Source of the DNA: Crocodylus rhombifer
Lineage: Eukaryota; Chordata; Crocodylia; Crocodylidae
Reading direction: 5' to 3'
Assembly: GCA_038503035.1 (NCBI GenBank)
Contig: JAVSML010000045.1
Span: forward strand, 1,118,971-1,182,970
DNA length: 64,000 nucleotides
Shown here: one piece after another, positions 1 through 9,505 of the stretch
Numbering within the stretch: the stretch's first letter is position 1
How the letters are laid out: each line of letters opens with the position of its first letter
The notes under the pieces: model-generated
Seen by the model: the letters and a program-made list of their open reading frames with translations, nothing else
Database searches by the model: none
Told to the model about the DNA's origin: nothing
Translations under genes and position numbers: made by a program

Positions 1-801
1 GACCTGTAAGGTCCCGTCATGGGATCCTGCCCGGTTTATGTATCGGAAATATGGGCCCGGTCAACGCAGTACTTAATTAAATGGAATCGGTATACCGATG
101 GTGACCCCAAATTACTCTGGCCCCTAGATGGGTCGTGGGATCATCATATCCTCAAACATCTCCGAGAAAATTCAGAAAGTAAGCACCCTGTTCAAATGGA
201 AGCCTGGTATCTATGGGAAGACGAGTCCGAAAAGTGCCGTAACCACTTCCTTGTGGCTTCCTATAAAGATAATGAAGAAAAATTTAAGAAGCAAAAGTCA
301 GAAGAACATTCTGCCGACTACTATTCTCACCTGGTCCAAGCCTTTAAGGCACATTCTGGCAGTCAGGACCCAGAAACTAGCCTCCCTGCCATGATTATTC
401 AGACCTTTGTTTTAGGGCTGTTACCTAGGATCTCCAAGTCCCTGCAAAACACTGTGATTGAATGGGAAACTAAACCCCTCACCGAAGTTTTGGCTGCTGC
501 CACTTATTTCTATACTAAAGCCCAGCAGCAAAAATCAAAGGCTCAGGACAAACTAATGGCTTTGCAAATCAGAGATCTCCAGGGTGGCGCCAGACCACGG
601 TGTCCTGCAGGACCATTTGTCTTGGCCCGACCACCCAGTCCCTCTGACATTCCCAATGATATCTGCCGCTACTGTAAGCAAAAAGGCCATTGGAAGAATG
701 AGTGCCCGAATAAACCTCAGAGGCCACCACTCTCAGCTAGTGCCCCTCCATTTCAGCCAGGCACCCACCGAGCTCCACCACCTGAACCAGCTCCTCTCTA
801 G
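1..801 (+). pseudogene. gag: ERV gag remnant (matrix-like piece, capsid C-terminal part, nucleocapsid)
   Basis: An open stretch runs from about 19 to 801 after an in-frame stop at 7-9. A tryptophan-rich, matrix-like piece comes first (residues 1-60). It is followed by a charged helical segment (about residues 85-190) like the capsid C-terminal region that mediates Gag multimerisation. A CCHC zinc knuckle lies at residues 216-229 (C216, C219, H224, C229) and would bind genomic RNA, and then a proline-rich tail runs to the TAG at 799-801. Gammaretroviral Gag is usually near 500 residues. Because matrix-like and late capsid-like parts lie only about 30 residues apart, an internal deletion is likely. 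The 5' part is cut by the window edge. Confidence 0.8.
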
Positions 802-1245
802 TCCCTCAAAGTTGAAAATCAGTATTAGAACAGCCAAGAAGACCCAGAGACTCTAGCCCCTTTACTTTCTACCTTTTCCAATGCTACGATACCTGTTACT
901 GTGGGAGGATAAACTGTTCCCTTTCTTGTCGACACCGGTGCTTCTTTGTCTATGCTTAGCTCTGGTTTTGTTTCTAATGTTCCTGTTTCTAGTAAAGTAA
1001 TCACTGCTGTAGGTATTGGGGATCAATCCATTGACCACCCCATTACACAGCCGTTCTCGTTTACCTTGGTTCTCCTTACTGAGCAACATGCCTTTTTGCT
1101 GAGTCCTTGCGCCTCTGTAAATCTGTTGGGGCGAGACCTCCTCTGCAAATTGCGGGCAACGGTTCACTGTTCTCCAGATGGGATCTTCCTCACGTTACCC
1201 CAGACCCAAATTCTTGCCTTGATGATGACATTTACAGAACAGGAT
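802..1245 (+). pseudogene. pro: ERV protease remnant
   Basis: An aspartic protease signature lies at 925-948, with the catalytic DTG at 931-939 in the context LVDTGAS. The second conserved block, LLGRDLL, falls about 1125-1145. In retroviruses this enzyme is a homodimer that cuts Gag and Gag-Pol. A stop codon (910-912) interrupts the frame seven codons before DTG, and another stop lies further upstream, so no functional protease could be made. The frame continues into the start of RT without a break. It follows gag after one stop codon, the gammaretroviral arrangement in which pro-pol is read by stop-codon suppression. Confidence 0.8.
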
Positions 1246-2690
1246 CCCAAGCCCAATTCTTCCTCGTTGCAACAGGAACTACTGGCTCACCTTCCTGTAT
1301 CCTTTTGGTCCCACTCCACAACTGATGTGGGACTTCTCAAGGCTGCCAACCCAGTTTCTATCAAGGTTAAATCAGGAGCGTCTCCCCCATCGATCTCACA
1401 ATACCTGCTATTAGTTGCTGCCTCCAGCGGCATTGCTCCTGTAATACAAGGTCTCCTAGAACAGGATGTCCTTGTACCTACCTGTTCTTGTCATAATACC
1501 CCAATCCTTCCAGTCTGAAAGAAGGAGAAGTGTACACCTAAGGGGTTGCCTGTTTATTGTTTTGTTCAAGATTTGCGTGCTATTAGCAATTTTGTGATTC
1601 CCTTGACAGCTGTGGTATCCAACCCGCCACTGTACTTTCTCAAATACCTGCTTCTGCCCTTTATTTTTCCTTGGTGGATCTCTGTAATGCCTTTTTTTCT
1701 ATATCAGTTCACCCTGACTCTCAATATTTATTTGCTTTTACTTACCAGGGACGGCAATACACCTTTACCCATCTGCCTTCAGGTTTCCACCATATATAGC
1801 CAACTTCTCAAGTCTGACCTCGATACAGTCCAGTTGCCTCATGATTCTGTGCTAGTCCAATACATAGATGATTTGCTCCTCTGTTCTGATACCCTCCCTC
1901 ACTGCCAAGTTGATTCTGTTGCTCTTTTAAAACAACCTGCAGCACGGGGCCACAAAGCCTTCCACTCTAAGCTCCAATTCTGTCAGACTTCTGTTACCTA
2001 CCTGGGTTACACCATTTCTCACGGTACCCATCACCTGTCTCCTGATCGTCTTTTTGCTGTTCTTTCCCTCCCATGCCCACAGACTAAACGCCAACTCCGT
2101 GGTTTTCTAGGTGCTGCCAACTACTGCCGACAGTGGATTCCTAATTATTCTGGACTTTCCAGACCTCTCACCCTTCTCACCTGTGATTCTTCTCCTGACC
2201 CGCTACCCTGGGAAGATGTCCATGAATCTGTCTTCTCTCAGCCCCAAGCAAGCCATTTCTTCTTCCCCTGCTCTCAGTCTGCCTGATTATTCTAAGCCTT
2301 TCACGCTGTTTTGCCACAAGCACCAAGGCACTGCCTCTGGTGTCTTGACTCAGCCTTTCGGACCCTCCTCACACCATCATATTGCTTACTATAGTGTCCC
2401 CCTTGACCCAGTCACTTCAGGGTTTCCTCCTTTTCTCTGTGCCATTGCTGCTGTCAATCTGCTGGTTTCTAAAACCGACAACCTTGTCCTTGGGCTCCCC
2501 CTTACTGTTGCTGTCCCGCACGCTGTCCTCACCCTCCTCCAACGCAGCAGGACTCAGTACTTGTCCCCTGGCCATCTAACCCACTATGAGGTGGTTCTCC
2601 TGGCTGCGGACCATGTGACCCTTGTCCACTGTGATCCCCTCAATCCTGTCTCTCTTCTTCCTTCACCCTCAGATGGCCAACCCCGATGAC
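1246..2690 (+). pseudogene. pol: ERV reverse transcriptase remnant (fingers, palm, thumb, connection)
   Basis: The RT begins in the protease frame and hits a stop at 1516-1518. It resumes at about 1546 with the fingers segment (VQDLRAI) and carries the catalytic YIDD at 1861-1872. The motif A region, including its aspartate, lies in a different frame at about 1638-1790. After YIDD come the thumb (LGYTISHG, then RGFLGAANYCRQW) and, in a third frame from about 2255, the connection domain (KPFTLF, TSGFPPFLCAIAA). At least three frame changes and one stop are visible. The domain order is exactly gammaretroviral. The segment is a non-coding relic. Confidence 0.85.
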
Positions 2691-3240
2691 TACACTCAGC
2701 TTGTGGACTTCATTTCTCTTCCCCGTCCTGATCTTTCCGATACCCCTCTAACCCCGATAACCCTGACCTCATTTTCTACATTGATGGCTCCTGTTTTCGA
2801 GATAATCACAGCATTCTCCGAGCTGGCTATGCTATTTGTTCCGATCATACTGTTATTGAATCCGTTCCTCTTTCTGTTACTAGTGCTCAAGCTGCTGAAC
2901 TCATTGCTTTCACCCCTGCCTGTCACCTTGCCACTGAACAATCTGCTAATATATATACAGATTCTCACTATGCCTTTGGTGTCTGCCATTCTTTTGGACA
3001 GATCTGGAAACAGCGGTGTTTTCTTACTTCTGCTTGGACTCCCATCTCTCACCATCACCTTATTACTGCTCTTGTGTATGCTATTCTCCTTCCCTCCAAC
3101 CTTGCTGTTCTATGGTGCAAAGCGCACACTGCTACTGATGATCCTGTGTCTCTAAGAAATGATACTGTGGATGTGGCAGCCAAGACTGCCACGCTGTCAG
3201 AACTCTCAGCTCCGGTCCTTCAGGCCGCTCTCTACCTCTC
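2691..3240 (+). pseudogene. pol: ERV RNase H remnant
   Basis: One frame is open from about 2755 to 3433. It contains the first acidic motif FYIDGS (about 2774-2791), the glutamate motif AQAAELIA (about 2885-2910), the third motif YTDSHYAF (about 2955-2978) and the last, NDTVDVAAK (about 3158-3184). These are the four metal-binding carboxylates of retroviral RNase H, which removes the RNA strand during reverse transcription. The join to the connection domain is broken by stops and a frame change near 2690-2750. All catalytic positions survive in this stretch, but it cannot be expressed from the broken upstream frame. Confidence 0.85.
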
Positions 3241-4395
3241 TTCTGCTGTCTCCCCTGACCTTCCCTTTCTCCAGGATGCCATCCCAGATGCCGAAAAGGA
3301 TGCCTGGATCTCTGCAGGTTGCTCTCTCCACGCCGACTCCTTGTGGCGGCACCCATCTGTTCACCTTGTAGCCCCCCAGGGCCCTGCTATCCCTCTTGGC
3401 TCAAATGGCCCACTCAGTGGCCCATTTGGGTAAAGCGGGGGGTGGTAGCTGAAGTTGACTGCCATTGGTATGCCCCGATTTTTCTGCCATGGCTGCCCAT
3501 TTTTGTCACCAGTATCCACAGTGTCAGCGACACAATCCTGGCCGACCACGCCGCCAGCCACATGCATTCCACAGACCTTTAGGTCTCTATCCTTTTTCCC
3601 ACCTCCAGATGGATTTCATCTAGTTGCCCAGGTCGGGACCCTGGAAGTATGTGTTGGTCATTGTCTGCCTTTTTAGCTGTTGGCCTGAGGCATACCCTTG
3701 CTGACAGGCTGATGCCCTCACCGTGGCTAAAAAGCTTCTTTTTGACCTGCTGTCCTGCTTCGGTCTACCCCTTTCCCTGGACTCAGATCGTGGCTCCCAT
3801 TTTGTTGGCCAGGTGGTCCAACACATTTGTAAGGTCCTTTCTATCCGATACTAGCTCCACACCCCAAATCATCCTCAGAGTGGGGGTAAAGTGGAATGGA
3901 AAAACTTTGATATTAAGCTTCACTTGGTGAAGACTTGTGAACAAACTGGTCTAAAATGGCCTGAGGCCCTCCAATTGGTTCTTTTCCAAATCTGAAATTC
4001 TGTTCAGAGGTCCTCAGATCTGACCCCTTTTGAGATTGTTATGGGTCAACCCATGAGGGGACTTGCCGCACCTCCCCCCTAACACCTGACTCAACCCCAT
4101 GATTTCTTATTAACCTACTGCCAAGGGCTCACCAAGGCCCTCCAGGTTATTTAATTGCAGGCTAAGGCCACAGCACAACATAGTCTCTAGATGGTGGCTC
4201 GGTTGTCAATCCAGTCCAACCAGGAGATTGGGTCCTGATTAAGGTCCACCAGAGGAAGGATTGCCTGCAGCCTCGGTGGAAGGGGCCTTTCCAGGTCCTG
4301 CTAACCACCCCAACTGCTGTGAAAGTTGCCGAGGTTTCTGCTGAGGTCCATACCTCTCACTGCAAGAAGGTAACCACCCCAGTGGAGTGGAAGAC
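3241..4395 (+). pseudogene. pol: ERV integrase remnant
   Basis: The N-terminal part continues the RNase H frame to a stop at 3431-3433, then changes frame. An HHCC-like zinc segment lies about 3440-3560. The catalytic core starts with the MDF aspartate near 3611, has a DSDRGSHF-like block near 3783, and a glutamate in the context KVEWK near 3893. Stops occur about 3580, 3674 and 3993. The C-terminal DNA-binding domain, with the GDWVLI and PRWKGPF motifs, is readable at about 4228-4380. Integrase joins viral DNA to host DNA. The part 3197-3480 and the part 3618-3905 have close relatives at 7608-8178. Confidence 0.85.
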
Positions 4396-4430
4396 TTCTC
4401 TCACTAGCGATACCTCCACAAAGATCCAGC

Positions 4431-4509
4431 AGGTTCCCTGCGAGTGAAGATCAGACAACAAAATCTTGAAGAGGTTCCTTGTGAGTGAAGATCAGATAGC
4501 AAAATCTCA
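4431..4509 (+). repeat. Tandem duplication of about 41 bp between pol and env
   Basis: The unit beginning AGGTTCCCTGCGAGTGAAGA at 4431 is repeated at 4472 with a few transitions. Both copies sit after the last readable integrase codons and before env, and they share a GAGTGAAGATCAGA block. The duplication is visible directly; any role, such as in a splice-acceptor region, is unknown. Confidence 0.75.
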
Positions 4510-4791
4510 AAAAATAGCCTGCACGGCTAGCCAAGTTTTACATGGGGCTATGAACTTTTGTTCTATGTGTTGAATTGCCTTTAGTAATTTAGTGTGAATC
4601 ACACTAACCCTTGGGAAGTTGCAGATAATTACGTAGATTTAGAAACTCCCCTGGGGTAACGCTGTTCTGTATTCTTGTGGTCAGTATTTTATTGGTAGTA
4701 GTGCGCTGGAGGCTGAAGTTCTAGTCAAGGATCACCCCTTGAAGTTCCAAGGGATAGCAGCGTTTGGGATACCACTCGAGTAGGCCCCGAG

Positions 4792-5638
4792 ATGTTACCT
4801 TTTCTTTTACTCTGCTTCATGCCTGGAGTTTTAGTCAGTGCATGGGAGGAGAACAGTATTATGTTCCTGGGACAAAGCATTGCTAGTGCAATCAAACTTA
4901 TGAACTGCTGGGTGTGCATACATGGGCCTACACACCCAGCCAGAGGAATCCTAATGCTTGGAGTACTGATTCCCCTTGAGGATTGGGAAAACAGTACCAG
5001 TACTAGCTGTGTCAGATTTTTCTCCCACTCTAATAGAACACAGCAGTCTATCCCTAAATGGTGGAAAAAGACTCAAGACAGCTGGAGACCATCCTCTAGA
5101 CTTGAGGCAGCCCTCAAGGTCCAATGGGAGTGGTAGGATGGGCGAAGCTGGTTACTCTGTGAGGCACTATCCCAAATGCCAGGTAACTTTTGATTATCAT
5201 TCCCATAATACATCTGGGATTCTGCTGGGAAACATGTCCTTTCAGTGTACCAATGGGTCTCTCACTGTCCATAGAACCCTAGAAGATACCTATAGTCTGG
5301 TAATGAACGGGTCTGAATTTTACATGCTATTAGGTTCTATTTCTTGTAATCAATCAATATCTCAGCGCAGGTTGGTAGGGAGCCAACGTGCCCCTTCCTA
5401 TACCTTACAGGTCAATCGGAAGTGTCAAATTGGAAGCACGATCTGTAGGAACCTCAGCACTATAGCTGCTCCAGGCTTGTTCTGGCTATGTGGGAATGAT
5501 GACCACAAGATTTTCTCATGGCATTTGGTCATCACCTGTACCATGGGTAGACTCATCCCAGAGTTTGATCTACACCCAAGCCTCTGTCAGCATGAGGTAC
5601 CTAATCTCCCAGCTGGCTTGCCCAGACATAAGCGAGCT
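4792..5638 (+). pseudogene. env: ERV env surface (SU) subunit remnant
   Basis: An ATG at 4792 is followed by a hydrophobic signal-peptide-like stretch (residues 1-17). C39-W-V-C42 matches the CxxC motif through which gammaretroviral SU bonds covalently to TM. The frame changes around 4976-5130, after which the second half of SU is open to 5662 and has about six N-glycosylation sequons and many cysteines. A furin-type basic site, RHKR, ends SU at 5624-5635. SU would bind the host receptor. It is shorter than typical SU and frame-broken, so it is a relic. Receptor type cannot be judged. Confidence 0.8.
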
Positions 5639-7206
5639 GTTGAAAACCCACTGGTTCACTGACCCACAAGATTACATGAATTTACTAGGGGATTTCTCCC
5701 TTGGCTGGGGGTAGCTGAATTATAAAGGACCACTGTAAACATTTTGGGAGTTATGGAGAAATTTTTTAATGCCAGTGTCAATGCTTTAGGAGCTCTTAAT
5801 GATGAAATCACCCAGATAGGACAGGTGGCTACCAAAAACCATATGGCTTTGGATTATCTCCTAGCCACCCAAGGAGGGGTATGTGCAGTCCTGAACCATA
5901 CTTGCTGCACTTGGATTGACCAGCACCAATGAGTGGAAAAAGACCTCTGCACAATTAGGAGACAGTTGCAGGTGATCTATGCAGTTTCATAGATTTCATA
6001 GACATTAGGGCTGGAAGGGACCTCGGGAGATCATTGAGTCCAGCCCCCTGCCCAAAGGGCAGGAAGTCAGCTGGGGTCATAGGATCCCAGCAAGATAAGC
6101 ATCCAATTTACTCTTGAAGGTGTTCAATGTAGGTGCTTGAACCACCTCCGCTGGCAGACTGTTCCAGACCTTGGGGGCTCAGACAGTAAAGAAATTCTTC
6201 CTTATGTCCAGCCTGAAACGGTCTTGCAGGAGTTTGTGACCGTTCAACCTCGTCATCCCTTGGGGCGCTCTGGTGAACAGACGTTCCCCCAGATCCTGGT
6301 GGTCACCCCTGATAAACTTATAGGTGGCCATCAGATCACCCCTGAGCCTGCACTTTTCCAGGCTAAAGAGCCCCATGGCTCTCAGCCTGTCATCATAAGG
6401 TCTGTTTTCCTGACCTCTGATCATGCGTGTGGCTCTCCTCTGGACTCTCTCAAGCTTCTCCACATCCTTTTTGAATTGTGGAGCCCAAAACTGGACGCAG
6501 TACTCCAGCTGCAACCTCACCAAGGCCGAGTACAAGGGGAGAATGACGTCCCGGGATTTGCTCGAGAAGCATCTATGGATGCACGCCAGCATTTTGGTCG
6601 CTTTACTAGCCGCAGCATCGCATTGCAGGCTCATGTTCATCTTGTGGTCAATGATGACCCCCAAGTCTCTTTCTTCTGTAGTGCTAACCAACGTAGCACT
6701 GCCGAGCCTATAAGGGTGCTGCAGGTTTTTCCTCCCAAGGTGGAGAACCTTGCATTTATCGGTGTTAAACACCATCAGGTTCTCGTCTGCCCATTTGCTG
6801 AGCTTGTCCAGGTCAGCCTGGATCACCCGCCTATCTTCTGACGTGGATGCTTTGCCCCAAAGTTTGGTGTCATCGGCGAACTTGGCCAGTCCACTCCTGA
6901 CTCCAATGTCCACATCATTAATGAAGATGTTGAACAGTATGGGTCCCAGGACAGAGCCTTGAGTTGCAGAGGAGAAACCCTTTGATTGGTGGGGGTGGCT
7001 ACCAGATATAGGGGGATGGTGGAAAACCCTGCTAAAATGGTGTATTCTGAGTTTATTATGCATTTTTTCCATTGTCATTATTATCCAAATGACTCTGTTG
7101 CTTACGCTGCTGTTTATCGAAAACTGCCTAGAGTGTTTCTAGGCTCTCTAAGACCGAGCTGCAGATGATGGTGCTCAGGGAGGTGGCCTATGAGCGCGAA
7201 TGACAA
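5639..7206 (+). pseudogene. env: ERV env transmembrane (TM) subunit remnant, split by a CR1
   Basis: Two pieces flank the inserted LINE. The first (5639-5984) follows the furin-type site, has stops at about 5660 and 5712, then opens at 5744-5932 with a heptad-like helix and a CX6CC motif (cysteines at 5882, 5903 and 5906), typical of gamma-type TM. The second (about 6978-7206) holds a tryptophan-rich membrane-proximal stretch and a hydrophobic membrane anchor of roughly 25 residues at about 7020-7115, followed by a stop-containing tail. In an intact virus this subunit fuses membranes. Here the stops and the roughly 1 kb insertion make it non-functional. Confidence 0.8.
5985..6963 (-). mobile_element. 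CR1 LINE, 5'-truncated, inserted in ERV env (copy A)
   Basis: Read on the minus strand, this is the last third of CR1 ORF2. It starts just before RT motif B ([16 protein letters not shown]), keeps the catalytic FADD, then the C-terminal domain (RATRMIRGQENRPYDDRL, FRLDIRKNFF). The frame ends at a TGA (6179-6181) where copy C has CGA, a CpG-decay stop; about 35 more codons follow it in frame. The CR1 3' end, with its CAGGGGGCTGGACT block and a short TATGAAAT repeat tail, lies at the left (5985-6060). The octamer AGTTGCAG flanks both sides (5964-5971 and 6962-6969), a possible target-site duplication. It is the same subfamily as the copies at 16383 and 41650. Confidence 0.93.
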
Positions 7207-7256
7207 GAAAATGTCAAAGGCCTTATGAATATAGAGGTGTAAGCACAAGCGCTTAC

Positions 7257-7266
7257 AAGGGGGGAA
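7257..7266 (+). promoter_or_regulatory. Retroviral polypurine tract
   Basis: The purine run AAGGGGGGAA sits directly before a TG dinucleotide, the normal start of an LTR. In retroviruses this RNA segment resists RNase H and primes plus-strand DNA synthesis. Its position after env and before the TATA-bearing LTR supports the call. Confidence 0.75.
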
Positions 7267-7486
7267 TGATGAGGAATGGAAAAGTCCTGAAAGAAGTGTA
7301 TATGTGTCGAGGCAGGATGGGGGATGTGGGTGAAGGCCAAGCAGGAACAACACGGCAGCCTTCAGGATAAGCTTATCAGGAAACAGCTTGAGAAAACACT
7401 CCTGGTTCAGCAAGACACCAGGATGAGTTGCTGTCAGACTGCCAAGAGAATGTTACTGGGCGGGCATATCTGTATATGACTTATCA

Positions 7487-7495
7487 GTATATAAA
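7487..7495 (+). promoter_or_regulatory. LTR TATA box
   Basis: TATATAAAG in the LTR lies about 220 bp after the LTR start and 70 bp before the AATAAA signal, the usual U3/R spacing. Confidence 0.55.
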
Positions 7496-7560
7496 GAAGT
7501 TTGTGCTTTGCTGTCATTGAGAATTAGCTGCCCGTTGCTTTTTTTCCCGTGGCCATGGAA

Positions 7561-7566
7561 AATAAA
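7561..7566 (+). terminator. LTR polyadenylation signal AATAAA
   Basis: AATAAA occurs downstream of the TATA box in the LTR and would direct 3' end formation of proviral RNA in the R region. Confidence 0.55.
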
Positions 7567-7607
7567 GTACTTCTGATAGCCAAACGGTAATCCTGTCTGA
7601 ATGTCCA

Positions 7608-7893
7608 CTATCAGAACTCTCGGCTCCAGTCCTTCAGGCCGCTCTCTACCTCTCTTCCCCTGTCTCCCCTGACCTTCCCTTTCTCCAGGATGCCACCCCA
7701 GATGCCGAAAAGGACGCCTGGATCTCCGCGGGCTGCTCTCTCCATGCTGACTCTTTATGGCGGCACCCTTCTGGTTGCCTTGTAGCCCCCAGGGCCCTGC
7801 TATCCCTCTTGGCTCAAATGGCCCACTCAGTGGCCTATTCAGCCAAAGGGAGAATTGTAGCTGAGGTTGACCGCCATTGGTATGCCCCTGTTT
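7608..7893 (+). pseudogene. pol: Second ERV pol fragment, direct half (RNase H end to integrase start)
   Basis: This stretch is highly similar to 3197-3480 of the main provirus in the same orientation. The encoded run includes the blocks PDLPFLQDATPDAEKDAWIS and AEVDRHWYAP. It keeps the RNase H-integrase frame better than the main copy and lacks some of its breaks, so it comes from a separate integration or another family member. It begins immediately after the LTR end and stops abruptly at about 7893, where the orientation flips. Confidence 0.85.
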
Positions 7894-8178
7894 TTTTCGT
7901 TCTACTTTACCCCCACCCTGAGGATGATTTGGGGTGTGGAGCTGATATGGGATGGAATGGAGCTTGCAAACGTGTTGGACCACCTGGCCAACAAAATGGG
8001 AGCCACGGTCTTAGTCCAGGGAAAGGTGTAGACCGAAGTGGGGCATCAGGTCAAAAAGAAACTTTTTGGCCACAGTGAGGGCATCAGCCTGTTGGCAAGG
8101 GTATGCCTCAGGCCAGCCGCTAAAAAGGCAGACAATGACCAACACATACTTCCAGGGTGCCGACTTGGGCAACTGGAT
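7894..8178 (-). pseudogene. pol: Second ERV pol fragment, inverted half (integrase core)
   Basis: The reverse complement matches 3618-3905 of the main provirus. It shows the integrase core segments WKYVLVIVCLFSGWPEAYP and TVAKKFLFDL on the minus strand. The part equivalent to 3480-3618 is missing. A frame break is present between the two readable core pieces near 7985-8010. The inversion relative to 7608-7893 is seen directly. A simple explanation is a rearranged proviral DNA or autointegration product, but later genomic inversion is also possible. Confidence 0.85.
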
Positions 8179-9326
8179 GTTATGATTATGTTCTCCTTGA
8201 ATAATTATTAAACCATAGCATAGCATGTAAATGATGGATAATGAAGTATATATGCATATATACTGTTAGGAGTGCACAAGGTTAATTTCTGTGTAAGATA
8301 ATATGGTCGCTTAAAACTAGTTCAGCTACATACAAATTGGGGGAAAAAACTGTTTAACTATGCTGGAGTTAGAATGCATACTTCTATAAATGTCTTAAGG
8401 AACGTATATGAAAAATAAAAATAAATGTACCACCAAATAAACTCTTTTAGCTAAACATATGAGGAATTTTATTTTTAATTAGTAAATATTTTAATAGTTT
8501 AGTCAAATAGCTTCTTCAGAATGTGAAACAGTAACTCAAAAATTAAAATACCGGTAAATGAAATAGAATTCTCTTGTGGTTGTAAACGATCTGAGAAATT
8601 GTTAAAAGTTTGAGAGATTTGGGTTCAAATTCTGTGACAGATCTCTGTGTTCCTTTGGGCAGAACATATCACCTTGGTATGCCTTGGTTCTCCATCTGTT
8701 TGATGGGGATAATAGTAATCTCCTTTACTTCTTTTCACCCTCTGCTTATCTTATACTGCATTCTATCATTTGCTAAGTGGACACACTGCAGGGTCCCTTT
8801 CTAAACACCCATTCCTTTCAAAGGAGTTCTGTTCACGTGCAGTGCTGCATGCATGTATATTACATTGAAGGACTGATTAGGAACTTTGATTCTAAGATCA
8901 GAGTTTTAAAGGTATTTTGGTGAATAACTTCCTCAACATTTTGGGGACAGGGACAACCTCTTACTCTGATTTGGTTGGAGTCTCTAGGTACTACTCAAAT
9001 AAAAATACTAATTCATAGTACTTTGCTTTGTAATTCTTGCAAATGTACATTGGAGAGCTACCTATAGCAAAGCCTGCATGCTAGATTACAATGTTCCAAA
9101 CATGTCTAAGATAAATACTACCATTTTACTGAAGAATGGACTTAATTTAATTGATGTTCCCTTTTAGCAGGATGATTTTAGTATTTTTTTAAAAAATTTC
9201 TCTATATTTTACAATTACCTGTACGTAAACATTAACAACTGATAAAACTGCGTGCATGTAATCCATAATTCTACCACATTCTTTGCTCTATGGGCAGGGA
9301 GGGGTCTGTTCTGCCCGTGGTCTAAC

Positions 9327-9505
9327 TGAGAGGGAAGCTGGGCTGCACATATGGCTGGAAGAGGAGTTGGGTTGTCCACTCTGTGTGCATAGCTGAAAGG
9401 ATCTGGGCTGTTCATGTGGCCAGGAGAGGTGCTGAGTTGTCCATGCTGCATATGTCACCAGGAAAGAAGGCAGACTGCCTGTGCTGTGCTCATGGCAAGA
9501 AGGGG
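9327..9505 (+). repeat. Degenerate minisatellite, about five units of 27-40 bp
   Basis: Related units follow one another from 9327, each with a core like GAGnTGGGCTGTCCAT, then TGTGCAT or CATGTGG, then GCTGGAA or CCAGGA. The units are strongly diverged and differ in length. The two overlapping open frames here arise from the repetition and are not convincing genes. Confidence 0.45.

Larger units (their letters stand above)
1..7607 (+). mobile_element. Degenerate gammaretrovirus-like endogenous provirus, 5' end outside the window
   Basis: The order gag, protease, RT, RNase H, integrase, env, polypurine tract and LTR is that of a simple retrovirus. Gammaretroviral traits seen directly are a single CCHC knuckle at the gag end, a GPF-type integrase C-terminus, a CWxC motif in env SU and a CX6CC motif in env TM. 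The window opens inside gag, so the 5' LTR, primer-binding site and gag start are not visible. Every coding segment carries stops or frameshifts and a CR1 LINE splits env, so this copy is dead. Similar env and integrase architecture is known in reptile and bird gammaretrovirus-like ERVs; the exact lineage is an inference. Confidence 0.9.
7267..7607 (+). repeat. 3' LTR of the ERV
   Basis: The repeat begins TG right after the polypurine tract. It has a TATA box (TATATAAAG at about 7487-7495) and, about 70 bp further, an AATAAA polyadenylation signal at 7561, and it ends near a CA at 7606-7607. The length of about 341 bp is short but usual for gamma-type LTRs. The right boundary is inferred, because the next bases (from about 7608) match pol rather than host DNA. 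The terminal inverted repeat is poor, so the true end could be lost in the rearrangement described for 7608-8178. Confidence 0.65.

Noticed and set aside
6137..6841. Long plus-strand open frame (about 234 codons)
   Set aside because: It is antisense to the minus-strand CR1 ORF2 in copy A, and its sequence is explained by that gene.
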